Part shown: positions 54,912 through 62,218 of the stretch, one piece after another
Layout of the letters: each line of letters starts with the position of its first letter
Position numbering within the stretch: the first letter of the stretch is position 1
Assembly: GCA_019638595.1 (NCBI GenBank)
Contig: JAHBTJ010000029.1
Location: 1-64,000 of the forward strand
Direction of reading: 5' to 3'
Source: Chitinophagaceae bacterium
GTDB lineage: Bacteria; Bacteroidota; Bacteroidia; Chitinophagales; Chitinophagaceae
DNA: 64,000 nucleotides
Position numbers and translations under genes: made by a program
Notes under the pieces: generated by a model
The model's database searches: none
What the model was told of the DNA's origin: nothing
Seen by the model: the letters and a program-made list of their open reading frames with translations, nothing else

Positions 54912-55883
54912 ATGAAAACATCTTTCGCGGTTTGCTTTGCAACAATTTATGGTATAACACTTCGCATTGCTTTCGGCTTTTTGGGAGAAGTGCTACAGGT
55001 AATGAGCATAGTATTTCTTTTTCTATCGCCTGTTATTATAGGATTCCTGACCGTGTGGCTATGGCCCAAAAAATATTACCTGAGCGGTGTACAGGCATTC
55101 TTTATTCCCTGGCTTACCAGCCTGGTAATTTTGGTAATTACTATGGCTTTTGATGTGGAAGGGTCTATTTGCTGGATAATGATCTTTCCATTTTTTGCCA
55201 TAGCAGCCGGCATAGGCGGCATCATGGCCCGAAGATTCAGGAAACCTGACCCCGATCAAATTATTGAATTTGACTTTGAGAAAAAAGACACCCTGAAAAT
55301 ATCTCTTCTTTTATTAACCCCGTTATTTGCGGGATTGATAGAGGGCGACAGAACCTCCAGCCGGGAAGACATGAACATTTCAAGAACAGTTATTATTAAC
55401 GCGTCCATTAGTAAAGTGTGGCACGAGCTCATCAACATAAACGATATATCAGCAAAAGAAAAGGATTATTCATTAGCAACATTTATGGGATTTCCCCCGC
55501 ATATAAAAACAACGCTCGACAGCCCGTATGTTGGAGGTAAAAGAAAAGCTATTTATGAAAAGGGGCTTTACTTCGATGAAACAATTACACAACTTGAAAA
55601 AGAAAAATTATTAGTGCTCGATATCAAAACCGATCCTGCTAAAATTCCTCCCACGGTGATGGATGAACATATTATAATCGGGGGCAAGCACCTGGATATT
55701 TTACAGGACACTTACACCCTGGAAAAGCTATCTGAAACCAGTTGCCGCATTACACTTTCCAGCCATTTTTACATAAATACACCTATAAACTGGTATGCAG
55801 GTATATGGGCAAAGTATATGATGAAAGACATTTTACAAAGTGAATTAAACTTAATTGAAAAAAGATCGGCAGGAAAACTATAA
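54912..55883 (+). CDS. Membrane-anchored SRPBCC-domain protein
   Basis: A 323-residue protein from the ATG at 54912. Four membrane segments occupy residues 1-110 (SFAVCFATIYGITLRIAFGF through FPFFAIAAGIGGIMA). A polar stretch follows, then an SRPBCC-like START fold (about 175-315) with ISRTVIINASISKVWHELIN and ITQLEKEKLLVLDI. It may hold a hydrophobic ligand close to the membrane. The 3-base gap from the phosphoesterase makes it the last member of the module. No known family fits the whole protein. Confidence 0.75.
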   Translation: MKTSFAVCFATIYGITLRIAFGFLGEVLQVMSIVFLFLSPVIIGFLTVWLWPKKYYLSGVQAFFIPWLTSLVILVITMAFDVEGSICWIMIFPFFAIAAGIGGIMARRFRKPDPDQIIEFDFEKKDTLKISLLLLTPLFAGLIEGDRTSSREDMNISRTVIINASISKVWHELININDISAKEKDYSLATFMGFPPHIKTTLDSPYVGGKRKAIYEKGLYFDETITQLEKEKLLVLDIKTDPAKIPPTVMDEHIIIGGKHLDILQDTYTLEKLSETSCRITLSSHFYINTPINWYAGIWAKYMMKDILQSELNLIEKRSAGKL

Positions 55884-55898
55884 CGGTTTAACACCGTT
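55882..55898 (+). terminator. Hairpin at the end of the four-gene module
   Basis: AACGGT-TTAAC-ACCGTT includes the stop codon of the SRPBCC gene. The ACCGTTAGTGG sequence starting in this hairpin (55893-55903) recurs at 57958-57968 beyond the next gene group. There is no T run, so termination is uncertain. Confidence 0.45.
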
Positions 55899-56267
55899 AG
55901 TGGACATTGAGCGGCAGGGAATGCATCAGGCTTTTCCAACTGCGCATGAGCCTTTAAATGACACCTGCCATAGCCGATGTTGTTAGCGAGTTAACCTATT
56001 AATATAACATTGGTTCCGATCAGCAATATTGGGATCAATAACTTATAGCAGGCGATCAAAAATCAAAGTCGCCCTGGCTGTTTACGGTACTCTTTGTTGT
56101 AGAAATCAAAATGCCGTCTCTGTATACTTTTAACATTTTCATTGATGCAACAAACAATAAAAAATGTATAACGGTAAGATTTTAATTTATAGCAGCTTAT
56201 AAATTATGATTATTACATGTTATAGCATAAATTTATGCGTTGCCCGCTATACAGAACGACCTTACTA
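55884..56267. other. Gene-free spacer before the AT-rich gene group
   Basis: About 380 bases without a gene. It begins with ACCGTTAGTGG and ends with the perfect 14-bp palindrome GCATAAATTTATGC (56225-56238). The base composition turns AT-rich near 56150. No promoter consensus is evident. Confidence 0.45.
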
Positions 56268-56990
56268 ATGACAGACATTCGCAATATACTTATTGACACT
56301 TCACATAGACCTTTCAAACTTCCTCATGGACAATGGAAATATTATCAAGAGTGGATTAATGCGTTGTTCCTGCATTGGACAATTCCTTTTGACATTTTAC
56401 GAAAACACGTTCCCAAAAATTTAAACATTGACACGTTTGACGGCGATTGTTACGTTTCATTGGTAGCTTTTACAATGCAAAAAATCAGACCTAAATATTT
56501 GCCTTCAATTTCATTCATTTCCGACTTTGACGAAATCAATTTGCGGACATACATTAACAATGACAACAAACAAGGTGTTTATTTCTTAAACATTGAAGCA
56601 GCAAAATCTCTATCTACATTTGTGGCAAAACTTTTATCAGGGCTTCCTTATGAAAAAGCCGACATTAAGCGGACGGACAAAATATTTGTATCCACAAATA
56701 CTCAAAAAGAATTTCATCTTGACACAGAATTTATAGTTAAAGAAAAATTGCAGAACAAATCAGAGTTGGACAAATGGTTGACAGAACGATACTGTTTATT
56801 TCTTGACAAAGACAATGAACTTTATCGCTATGACATTCATCATAAAGAATGGGAAATTAAAACTGTTGAACTCAAGCGACTGAATTTGCACTATAAAGTT
56901 GGCGACATAGATTTAACTGAACGACAACCCCGCTTGACACATTATTCTGACGGAGTAAAAGTAATAGCTTGGCAACGACAAAAAATATAA
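56268..56990 (+). CDS. DUF2071/YqjF-like protein
   Basis: A 240-residue protein; I take the ATG at 56268 (MTDIRN) as start, and an ATG at 56235 is possible. WINALFLHWTIPFDILRKHV and DGDCYVSLVAFTMQKIRPKY, then LRTYINNDNKQGVYFLNIEA, follow the DUF2071 pattern related to acetoacetate-decarboxylase-like folds. The function is unknown. Codon use (GAC and ACA rich, low GC) differs from the genes to the left and matches the next two genes, suggesting common foreign origin. Confidence 0.82.
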   Translation: MTDIRNILIDTSHRPFKLPHGQWKYYQEWINALFLHWTIPFDILRKHVPKNLNIDTFDGDCYVSLVAFTMQKIRPKYLPSISFISDFDEINLRTYINNDNKQGVYFLNIEAAKSLSTFVAKLLSGLPYEKADIKRTDKIFVSTNTQKEFHLDTEFIVKEKLQNKSELDKWLTERYCLFLDKDNELYRYDIHHKEWEIKTVELKRLNLHYKVGDIDLTERQPRLTHYSDGVKVIAWQRQKI

Positions 56991-57060
56991 AAAGTACAGC
57001 AGGCAACAAACGGTTTGACGGCAGTCGGGGGGGCAAGAATATCTCCTCATCTTACACCAG

Positions 57061-57109
57061 CAGTAGTTCCGGGCCAGACGTTTTCCATCCCGAAAATCCG
57101 GGACTGCTG
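57061..57109. repeat. Imperfect hairpin in the spacer after the DUF2071 gene
   Basis: CAGTAGTTCCGG (57061-57072) pairs with CCGGGACTGCTG (57098-57109) over 12 positions, two of them G-T, and is followed directly by AACGTTATAG. The structure recalls folded recombination sites of gene cassettes but does not meet their core consensus exactly. Confidence 0.5.
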
Positions 57110-57183
57110 AACGTTATAGATTATTGTATTGACAGCTTTCAAGTATGTAACGACACAACCGATTGCATCTTATCTTAAAGTTT

Positions 57184-57741
57184 ATGACACGACCATTGTT
57201 GACACTTTCAGCTTTTGTTCTTACTGTTTTTAGCGGACTAGCTCAAACCGACAGTTTAAAATTTCCTAACAATGCTAAACTCCCTGGTAAATTTCAAAAA
57301 GCTATAAAAGAGCAAGCAAAAGAATATGACTACCTTTTTTATAGAGACAGTGCGACAACTAAACATTATTCAGTTCCATTCATGCTTGAAAAAATTGACA
57401 ACGACAGCAACTATCACTACATTTTGTTAGCAGAATATTGGATTGCATTTCACTACAAAGACATCATTCCCGACCTAATCAAGCGGTTGACAAATAAAAA
57501 AGAAGTTGGTCTTGCCAACTCTGCAGATTTAATAATTTGGGAAAGAGTTCAAGCTAAACAAATGCAATTCTATGGACACGGTGGCATCTCTAACGATGAC
57601 CTCTTTACAATTGCAGGACGAGCAAACAGGCTATTAACAAAAATAACAGGAGAGGATTTTGGTCGTGTTTCAATGTATTCAACGCAAGAACAATTAGCGA
57701 CGCTTCAAAAAAAGTGGACTAAGTGGTTAAAGCGCTTATAG
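57184..57741 (+). CDS. Secreted hypothetical protein
   Basis: A 185-residue protein from the ATG at 57184 with a signal peptide ending GLAQ. The rest is helical with few hydrophobic stretches (HYILLAEYWIAFHYKDIIPD, LIKRLTNKKEVGL). I do not recognise the family. Low GC and GAC-rich codons like the two other genes of this group. Confidence 0.7.
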   Translation: MTRPLLTLSAFVLTVFSGLAQTDSLKFPNNAKLPGKFQKAIKEQAKEYDYLFYRDSATTKHYSVPFMLEKIDNDSNYHYILLAEYWIAFHYKDIIPDLIKRLTNKKEVGLANSADLIIWERVQAKQMQFYGHGGISNDDLFTIAGRANRLLTKITGEDFGRVSMYSTQEQLATLQKKWTKWLKRL

Positions 57742-57970
57742 TGCCACCCCCAACAGGCCGGCTTAGCTATATGGCAGGTCGGCGAATATATACTCTCCCG
57801 ATAGCAATCGGGACGTTTGCGATTAGGCTTCAGTTCCAGCAGGCGAATAACGCCGGGCAATAAAACAAACAATAAACTTTTATTTATAAATTTAGCATCG
57901 GTTACGGGCAGACGAATCACGTTCCGAACTTTCGGAACCGCCACATCGTCCATCCGTACCGTTAGTGGCA
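57742..57970. repeat. Long structured spacer between AT-rich genes
   Basis: It begins one base after the stop with TGCCACCCCCAAC (57742-57754) and ends with GTTAGTGGCA (57961-57970), whose reverse complement TGCCACTAAC resembles the beginning. Inside are two perfect hairpins, TCCCGAT-AGCA-ATCGGGA (57796-57813) and GTTCCGA-ACTT-TCGGAAC (57921-57938). Confidence 0.6.
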
Positions 57971-58009
57971 AGTTTTACAGACAGCATTTACAATTTTATA
58001 AACTAAAAA

Positions 58010-58720
58010 ATGAGTTTTTTCAAAAAATTAAACCAGACTACACTTGGCCGTTATCCAGAAAATTCAAAAGGCGACTTTTATGTTGAAGACGGGGTTTGTA
58101 CATCTTGTGGTGCACCCGAAGCAGAAGCACCTGACTTAATCGAACATTCAAAATTTGAATATGGGCATTGCTATTTTAAGAAACAACCAGAGACAGACGA
58201 TGAAATCGAAAGAGCAATAAATGCAATTGCAGTTTCTTGTATTTCAGGATTAAGATACAGTGGAACAGACGAAAAAATATTAAAACGGCTTTATGAAATT
58301 GGTGAAGGCGAACAGTGCGACCACAAACCAAAGGGTAGTTATAAAACACTGATTTTTGACAACGTAACATTTCTATTCAATGGTTCAATCCACGAAATAT
58401 CAGAACTTATCACAACCCAACTTATTTTGGGACAAACACATCTAAATAAGCACATTGTCAATTTCAAAATAGCAAATGACAAGTATTTTGAATTTGTTTA
58501 CAGGTGGACAAACGGAGCAACAGGAAATATTTTTAGATGTCATTACTTTGGTGATAATCGCTTTCGTGTTGAAATTGGACTAGAAGAAAACGGACACGAA
58601 ATTTCGATTAGAGAAAGCTCTATGACTTTAAACTCCATTCTCAGGTTAGACAATCGTGTTTCAGAAATACTTTGGGTTGACAAAGACTATAACACTTACA
58701 ATGAAACAGAACTTCGATAA
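58010..58720 (+). CDS. Hypothetical protein with a ferredoxin-like Cys-containing N-terminus
   Basis: A 236-residue cytoplasmic protein. The first part, YVEDGVCTSCGAPEAEAPDL, then YGHCYFKKQP and AVSCISGLRYSG, has a Cys pattern reminiscent of a single iron-sulfur cluster ferredoxin domain; the match is partial. The second half is beta-rich (LILGQTHLNKHIVNFKIAND, FEFVYRWTNGAT). The function is unknown. Codon use is like its two neighbours upstream. Confidence 0.65.
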   Translation: MSFFKKLNQTTLGRYPENSKGDFYVEDGVCTSCGAPEAEAPDLIEHSKFEYGHCYFKKQPETDDEIERAINAIAVSCISGLRYSGTDEKILKRLYEIGEGEQCDHKPKGSYKTLIFDNVTFLFNGSIHEISELITTQLILGQTHLNKHIVNFKIANDKYFEFVYRWTNGATGNIFRCHYFGDNRFRVEIGLEENGHEISIRESSMTLNSILRLDNRVSEILWVDKDYNTYNETELR

Positions 58721-59040
58721 CCCTGCCACCAATAACTAAGCTTTCGTCCGCAGGACGAGAAATGAAAGCGAGGTTGAATGAAACCAACGGAAGCCGCTCC
58801 TGCATTATGGAGATGCCGTTCTTTGATTTGGAGGTATTTTGCAGACCGCTCAAGGTCTGCTGTTGTGTTGAGGCAACCCAGGGGTGCGTACGTTTGTCAT
58901 TTTCTTTCGTCCCGGCACATAAAGTCTCTTTTACCTCTGGTCGATGTTGTCACCGACCAGCAGCTGCCTGACAAAGCTGTGCGTGGCGTCTTCGCCACAC
59001 ATAATCCTCTTGTCGCCTACCGGCGACTATAACACCTTAT
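58721..59040. repeat. Spacer packed with hairpins and dispersed repeats
   Basis: About 320 bases without a gene. In order: TGCCACCAATAAC (58724-58736) just after the stop; the hairpin TCGTCC-GCA-GGACGA (58744-58758); GCAGACC-GCTCAA-GGTCTGC (58841-58860); the dispersed element 58939-58958; and structured repeat copy C, inverted (58976-59027). Confidence 0.65.
58976..59027 (-). repeat. Structured intergenic repeat, copy C
   Basis: In reverse complement it reads GTCGCCGGTAGGCGAC, a spacer containing AAGAGGATTATGT, then GTGGCG-AAGA-CGCCAC and GCACAGC. These are the same two hairpins in the same order as copy A at 37241-37290. Confidence 0.75.
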
Positions 59041-59086
59041 CACACTCTTTCTCTTTTAATTTATTTTTACTACAAATATTGTTTTT

Positions 59087-59124
59087 ATAAGAATATTTAC
59101 TACATTTATTGTAAATATTCTTAT
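59087..59124. promoter_or_regulatory. Perfect inverted repeat, probable operator of the PadR gene
   Basis: Arms ATAAGAATATTTAC (59087-59100) and GTAAATATTCTTAT (59111-59124) are exact reverse complements of 14 bases, separated by 10 bases. The repeat ends 4 bases before the PadR start codon, where bound protein would block transcription or translation start. PadR proteins often repress their own genes through such sites. Confidence 0.7.
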
Positions 59125-59128
59125 ATAG

Positions 59129-59449
59129 ATGGAAACGCTGGGCGAATTTGAAGAACTGGTATTGCTTACCGTTACTATATTGAATGGTGAGGGATATGGA
59201 CTGAGCGTCATCCGGGAAATGGAGTCCAGGCTGAACCGTAAGGCAAGCCTGGGCGCTATACAAACGGTTTTGAAACGACTGGAAGATAAGGGTATGGTAA
59301 GCTCCAGGTTTGGAGAGGCAACACAGGTTCGTGGCGGCAAAAGAAAAAGGTTGTATAAAGTAACGGGTATGGGCATAAAGGTGCTGCGGCATATCAAAGA
59401 ACAGCGGATAAATCTTTGGCAGGCCATTCCAAAATTGTCTGTAGTATGA
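59129..59449 (+). CDS. PadR-family transcriptional regulator
   Basis: A 106-residue winged-helix protein. It starts METLGEFEELVLLTVTILNG with EGYGLSVIREMESRL, then SLGAIQTVLKRLEDKGMVSS, and ends with the wing VRGGKRKRLYKVTGMG, the standard PadR form. It probably represses its own transcript via the inverted repeat just upstream. Its stop overlaps the start of the next gene (ATGA), so the two are made together. Confidence 0.93.
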   Translation: METLGEFEELVLLTVTILNGEGYGLSVIREMESRLNRKASLGAIQTVLKRLEDKGMVSSRFGEATQVRGGKRKRLYKVTGMGIKVLRHIKEQRINLWQAIPKLSVV

Positions 59450-60429
59450 ATGGTCATATACAACCGCCCCGGGTTTTGCTTGCCATTATCAGGTATGCTA
59501 TACACCCTGATTTCAGGGAAGAGATCGAAGGGGATTTAACAGAACAGTATCATGCAAATATTTTATCAAAAGGGAAAACTGCCGCAACGGTAAATATGGT
59601 TGCCGAAATAGTATGCCTGATGAAGCCGCGACTACTGAATCTGCCACTAAAAAACAATCACATTATGAACAAAAAGCAGGTAATAATAATGCTGTTGCTA
59701 TGCGTTGTCATATTACTAATGACCGCACTCCCTTATATTCAAGGCAGGTTTAGCAGGCCCGCCGTAGTGCTTTCTACTGCTGTACAGGTTTTGGGATTTA
59801 TATCAACCATACTGATTCCTGTTGGTGTATTGGGAATATCCATACCTAAATCCGGAAACTCATCATGGTATAAAGTTGTAACTGTAATGGCCGTACTGTT
59901 CTATGTATCTATATTAATACTGCTGGCTATACGCGGCGATAGCAAAGCCCTGATCATAAGTACAACAATGGGGTTGTTATTGCTTCTGCCATTTTATTTC
60001 TATAGAAAAAACACAAAGCTGATCGCTCATCGCACGTTGTTCCTGTATTGTATATTTCTGCCTTTGGTCGCCATGTTTGGCCGCAGGTACATGGCCGTAC
60101 AACTGGCAACTCAAAGCAGGAACAATACTATACAGCTTGCCGGCAAATGGGTAACGAGCATTGAAGATCACAAAGCAAAACATGGCGAATACCCACAGAA
60201 GATTACAGATATAAAAAATGAATTGCCTGAACCTGCATATATAGGCATAAAAAGTATAGTATATGAAAGAATATCCGGCGGATACCATTTACAGTTTACA
60301 CAATGGGTAGATATGGGAGCAGCACAGGAAGTGGTAGTTTATAGTAAGAACGGCAACTATTACAGAAAAGGACATATTGCCAGTTTTGATACAGGTATAC
60401 CAGGCTGGAAATACTACTGGTACGATTAG
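59446..60429 (+). CDS. Membrane protein with an N-terminal permease-prefix domain
   Basis: A 327-residue protein from the ATG at 59446. The first ~60 residues (PPRVLLAIIRYAIHPDFREE, then IEGDLTEQYHANIL) form the short helical domain that usually precedes FtsX-type ABC permeases in PadR-linked operons of Bacteroidota. Here it is followed by about five membrane segments (from IIMLLLCVVILLMTALPY through FLYCIFLPLVAMF) and a C-terminal soluble domain (WVTSIEDHKAKHGEYPQKIT), with no permease FtsX domain. What this membrane part does is unknown. Confidence 0.72.
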   Translation: MNGHIQPPRVLLAIIRYAIHPDFREEIEGDLTEQYHANILSKGKTAATVNMVAEIVCLMKPRLLNLPLKNNHIMNKKQVIIMLLLCVVILLMTALPYIQGRFSRPAVVLSTAVQVLGFISTILIPVGVLGISIPKSGNSSWYKVVTVMAVLFYVSILILLAIRGDSKALIISTTMGLLLLLPFYFYRKNTKLIAHRTLFLYCIFLPLVAMFGRRYMAVQLATQSRNNTIQLAGKWVTSIEDHKAKHGEYPQKITDIKNELPEPAYIGIKSIVYERISGGYHLQFTQWVDMGAAQEVVVYSKNGNYYRKGHIASFDTGIPGWKYYWYD

Positions 60430-60442
60430 CTTTTGTGCCTCT

Positions 60443-60462
60443 GATCGGTGACAACACCGACC
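60443..60462 (+). repeat. Dispersed 20-bp element
   Basis: GATCGGTGACAACACCGACC matches the reverse complement of 58939-58958 at 18 of 20 positions. Each copy is itself an interrupted inverted repeat (GGTCGGTG/CACCGACC type). Confidence 0.6.
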
Positions 60463-60812
60463 GCAGGCACAATATTCCCCGGGGTATCAATCCCAAAGAT
60501 AACGAAGCAGGTATTGAGCAATCACTTGAAAAGCTGGCCCCTATGTTGAAGGCAACTGAACCGACAGGCTTTATAAAAAACCTTCATCCGCCATCTGGCA
60601 AAAGCTTAACTTGCAAGAGCTAAACTATACACCAATGAAATTTGACGATTCGCTATGGAAAGCCATACTTGAAGACCTTTTTGCAGACTTTCTCCGTTTC
60701 TTTTTCACCGATGCCGATAATATCTTCGATATGAAAAAGGGGTTCACCTACCTTGACAAGGAGATGGCACAAATAGCGGTTGATGGTGAACCCGAATCAC
60801 CCAAATATGTTG

Positions 60813-60834
60813 ACCTGCCTGCCGGCAGGCAGGT
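60813..60834. repeat. 22-bp perfect palindrome inserted in the Rpn gene
   Basis: The 11-nt arm ACCTGCCTGCC (60813-60823) is followed by its exact reverse complement (60824-60834). Deleting 20 of its bases fuses GTTGAC to AAGCTGGTAAAAGTG and restores the reading frame. The inserted codons read LPAGRQ. Confidence 0.85.
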
Positions 60835-61323
60835 AAGCTGGTAAAAGTGTATACCCGCGAAGGCATTGAGCAATGGGTGCTTGTGCATGTGGAAGTGCAG
60901 GGATACGTGGATAAGCACTTTGAACAACGGATGTATATGTATAATTACCGCATTTTCGACCGCTATCGCAAACAAATTACGGCAATAGCTTTGTTAACAG
61001 ACAAAGACAAACAATTTCACCCGGCAGAATACCGTTCTGAATTCCTGGGAACATCTATCCGTTATAGTTTCAACAGCTATAAGATCATTGCACAGGATGA
61101 AGCCGCTTTACTGCAAAGCAACAATCCTTTTGCATTTGTAGTGCTTACTGTTTTGCTGGCGCTGCGGCGTGGCAAACTAACTGACAAAGCCTTGTTTGAT
61201 CTTAAGGTGGAGCTTGTGCGGAAACTGCTGGAGCAAAAGTTTGCCAGGGCAACCATCAGGGGCATATTCTATTTTATCCGGAACTATGTAGTTTTTGCAG
61301 ATCTGGAAAATGACAGTAAATTT

Positions 61324-61423
61324 CTCTTGAATATTTATTATTGTTTTTTAGCCAAGAGGAACTCCCATAAAATTTTTCATTCATCCTTTGTGTATTTTAT
61401 GAATGAAAAATTTATGTACGTTT
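61324..61423. mobile_element. 100-bp structured insertion in the Rpn gene (MITE-like)
   Basis: The left junction is AAA-TTT-CTCTTG and the right junction is ACG-TTT-GATAGC, so TTT is a possible 3-bp target duplication. Inside are the hairpins CTCTTG/CAAGAG (61324-61329 with a partner near 61353-61358) and a perfect 15-bp stem, AAATTTTTCATTCAT (61370-61384) with ATGAATGAAAAATTT (61399-61413). Excision restores DSKFDSKIDSITQKSR in frame. No protein is encoded. Confidence 0.65.
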
Positions 61424-61711
61424 GATAGCAAAATTGATTCAATTACTCAAAAAAGCAGGCACATGGGCATTGTTGAAATGTTAAAGGAAAGAGAAGCCCA
61501 AAGAATTCTTGAGAAGGGCGAGAAGGCTGGTTTGAAAAAAGGCATGGAGAGAGGCTTGGAAAAAGGAAAAGCCGAGGGTAAGACAGAGGAAGTTTATAAC
61601 CTGATCACAAGACTTGCTTTATCCGATGCCCAGGCTGCTGATGTTGCCGGGATGCCTGTGGCTTTTGTGAAAAAAGTACGCGCTTCTCTGAAAAAGAAGA
61701 AATAGACTATT

Positions 61712-61757
61712 CCATTACTCAAAAAAGCAGGCACATAAACATTGTTGAGGTGTTAAA
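61712..61757 (+). pseudogene. Duplicated fragment of an Rpn gene
   Basis: TTACTCAAAAAAGCAGGCAC and the following ATTGTTGA-GTGTTAAA repeat bases 61442-61485 of the upstream Rpn gene with a few changes (ACATAAAC in place of ACATGGGC). It is a remnant of a second, related copy, cut off at the stop codon of the convergent gene at 61758. Confidence 0.7.
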
Positions 61758-62213
61758 CTATCCTTCTTGCTTTGCATCAGGGGTTGAAGAATAATATCTC
61801 CTCACCATTCCAAGGATTTCATCTTTATTATGATCTAATCCTGATATTTTTATTTTTTGCTCCTTCCCGTTTGTGCAAACAAGCATCAAATATTCAGGTT
61901 GCATTTCATGATCAAAAGGATAAGTATAATTATAGTAAGACGCGACAGATGCCCATGAAATAAATTTGAGTTTAGTAAACGACCAGGGTCTATTTTTAAA
62001 ACTAATGCCATTTGTATCAATAATAAGCCAGGGAGATTTATGATACACTAACCACATACAATAAACAATACCCAAAAATGATAATGCGGTTATCAGCGAA
62101 ATGTACCAAACCTTCCAATCGCTCAAAAACGAGATTCCCAATGTTACCAGGAAAGCAAAAACAAAAGATGCAAAATACCCGGAAACCCCATCAAAAGTTA
62201 GTTTGCAACTCAT
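61758..62213 (-). CDS. Two-segment membrane protein with a PH-like domain
   Basis: A 151-residue protein. Two membrane segments (about 12-30 and 36-56) are followed by a beta-rich cytoplasmic domain, KSPWLIIDTNGISFKNRPWS and YLMLVCTNGKEQKIKISGLD, of the kind seen in small STM3941-like/PH-like proteins. The function is unknown. The upstream histidine kinase gene ends 5 bases before its start, so they are probably co-transcribed. Confidence 0.72.
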   Translation of the reverse strand: MSCKLTFDGVSGYFASFVFAFLVTLGISFLSDWKVWYISLITALSFLGIVYCMWLVYHKSPWLIIDTNGISFKNRPWSFTKLKFISWASVASYYNYTYPFDHEMQPEYLMLVCTNGKEQKIKISGLDHNKDEILGMVRRYYSSTPDAKQEG

Positions 62214-62218
62214 AATAA

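Larger units (their letters stand above)
60635..61705 (+). pseudogene. Rpn-family (PD-(D/E)XK) nuclease/transposase-like gene, broken by two small insertions
   Basis: Three frames together encode one protein. Frame one: MKFDDSLWKAILEDLFADFL and FDMKKGFTYLDKEMAQIAVD, ending in a palindrome-encoded LPAGRQVSW. Frame two: KLVKVYTREGIEQWVLVHVE with VEVQGYVDKHFEQRMYMYNY, the Glu-x-Gln catalytic motif in HVEVQGY. Frame three: the Glu/Lys-rich tail from MGIVEML to RASLKKKK. Removing 20 bases at 60815-60834 and 100 bases at 61324-61423 gives a single frame of 316 codons (951 bases with stop). Rpn proteins are recombination-promoting nucleases. The gene is probably inactive. Confidence 0.85.

Noticed and set aside
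55884-58740. True integron array
   Set aside because: No integrase is present and the boundary words do not satisfy the attC core consensus exactly, so I report only cassette-like features.
58721-59040. CRISPR array
   Set aside because: The repeats here are hairpins of different sequence with no regular repeat-spacer pattern; no cas genes are in the window.
60435-60623. 62-codon frame before the Rpn pseudogene
   Set aside because: It begins inside the dispersed repeat at 60443-60462 and has no recognisable features; probably degraded non-coding sequence.
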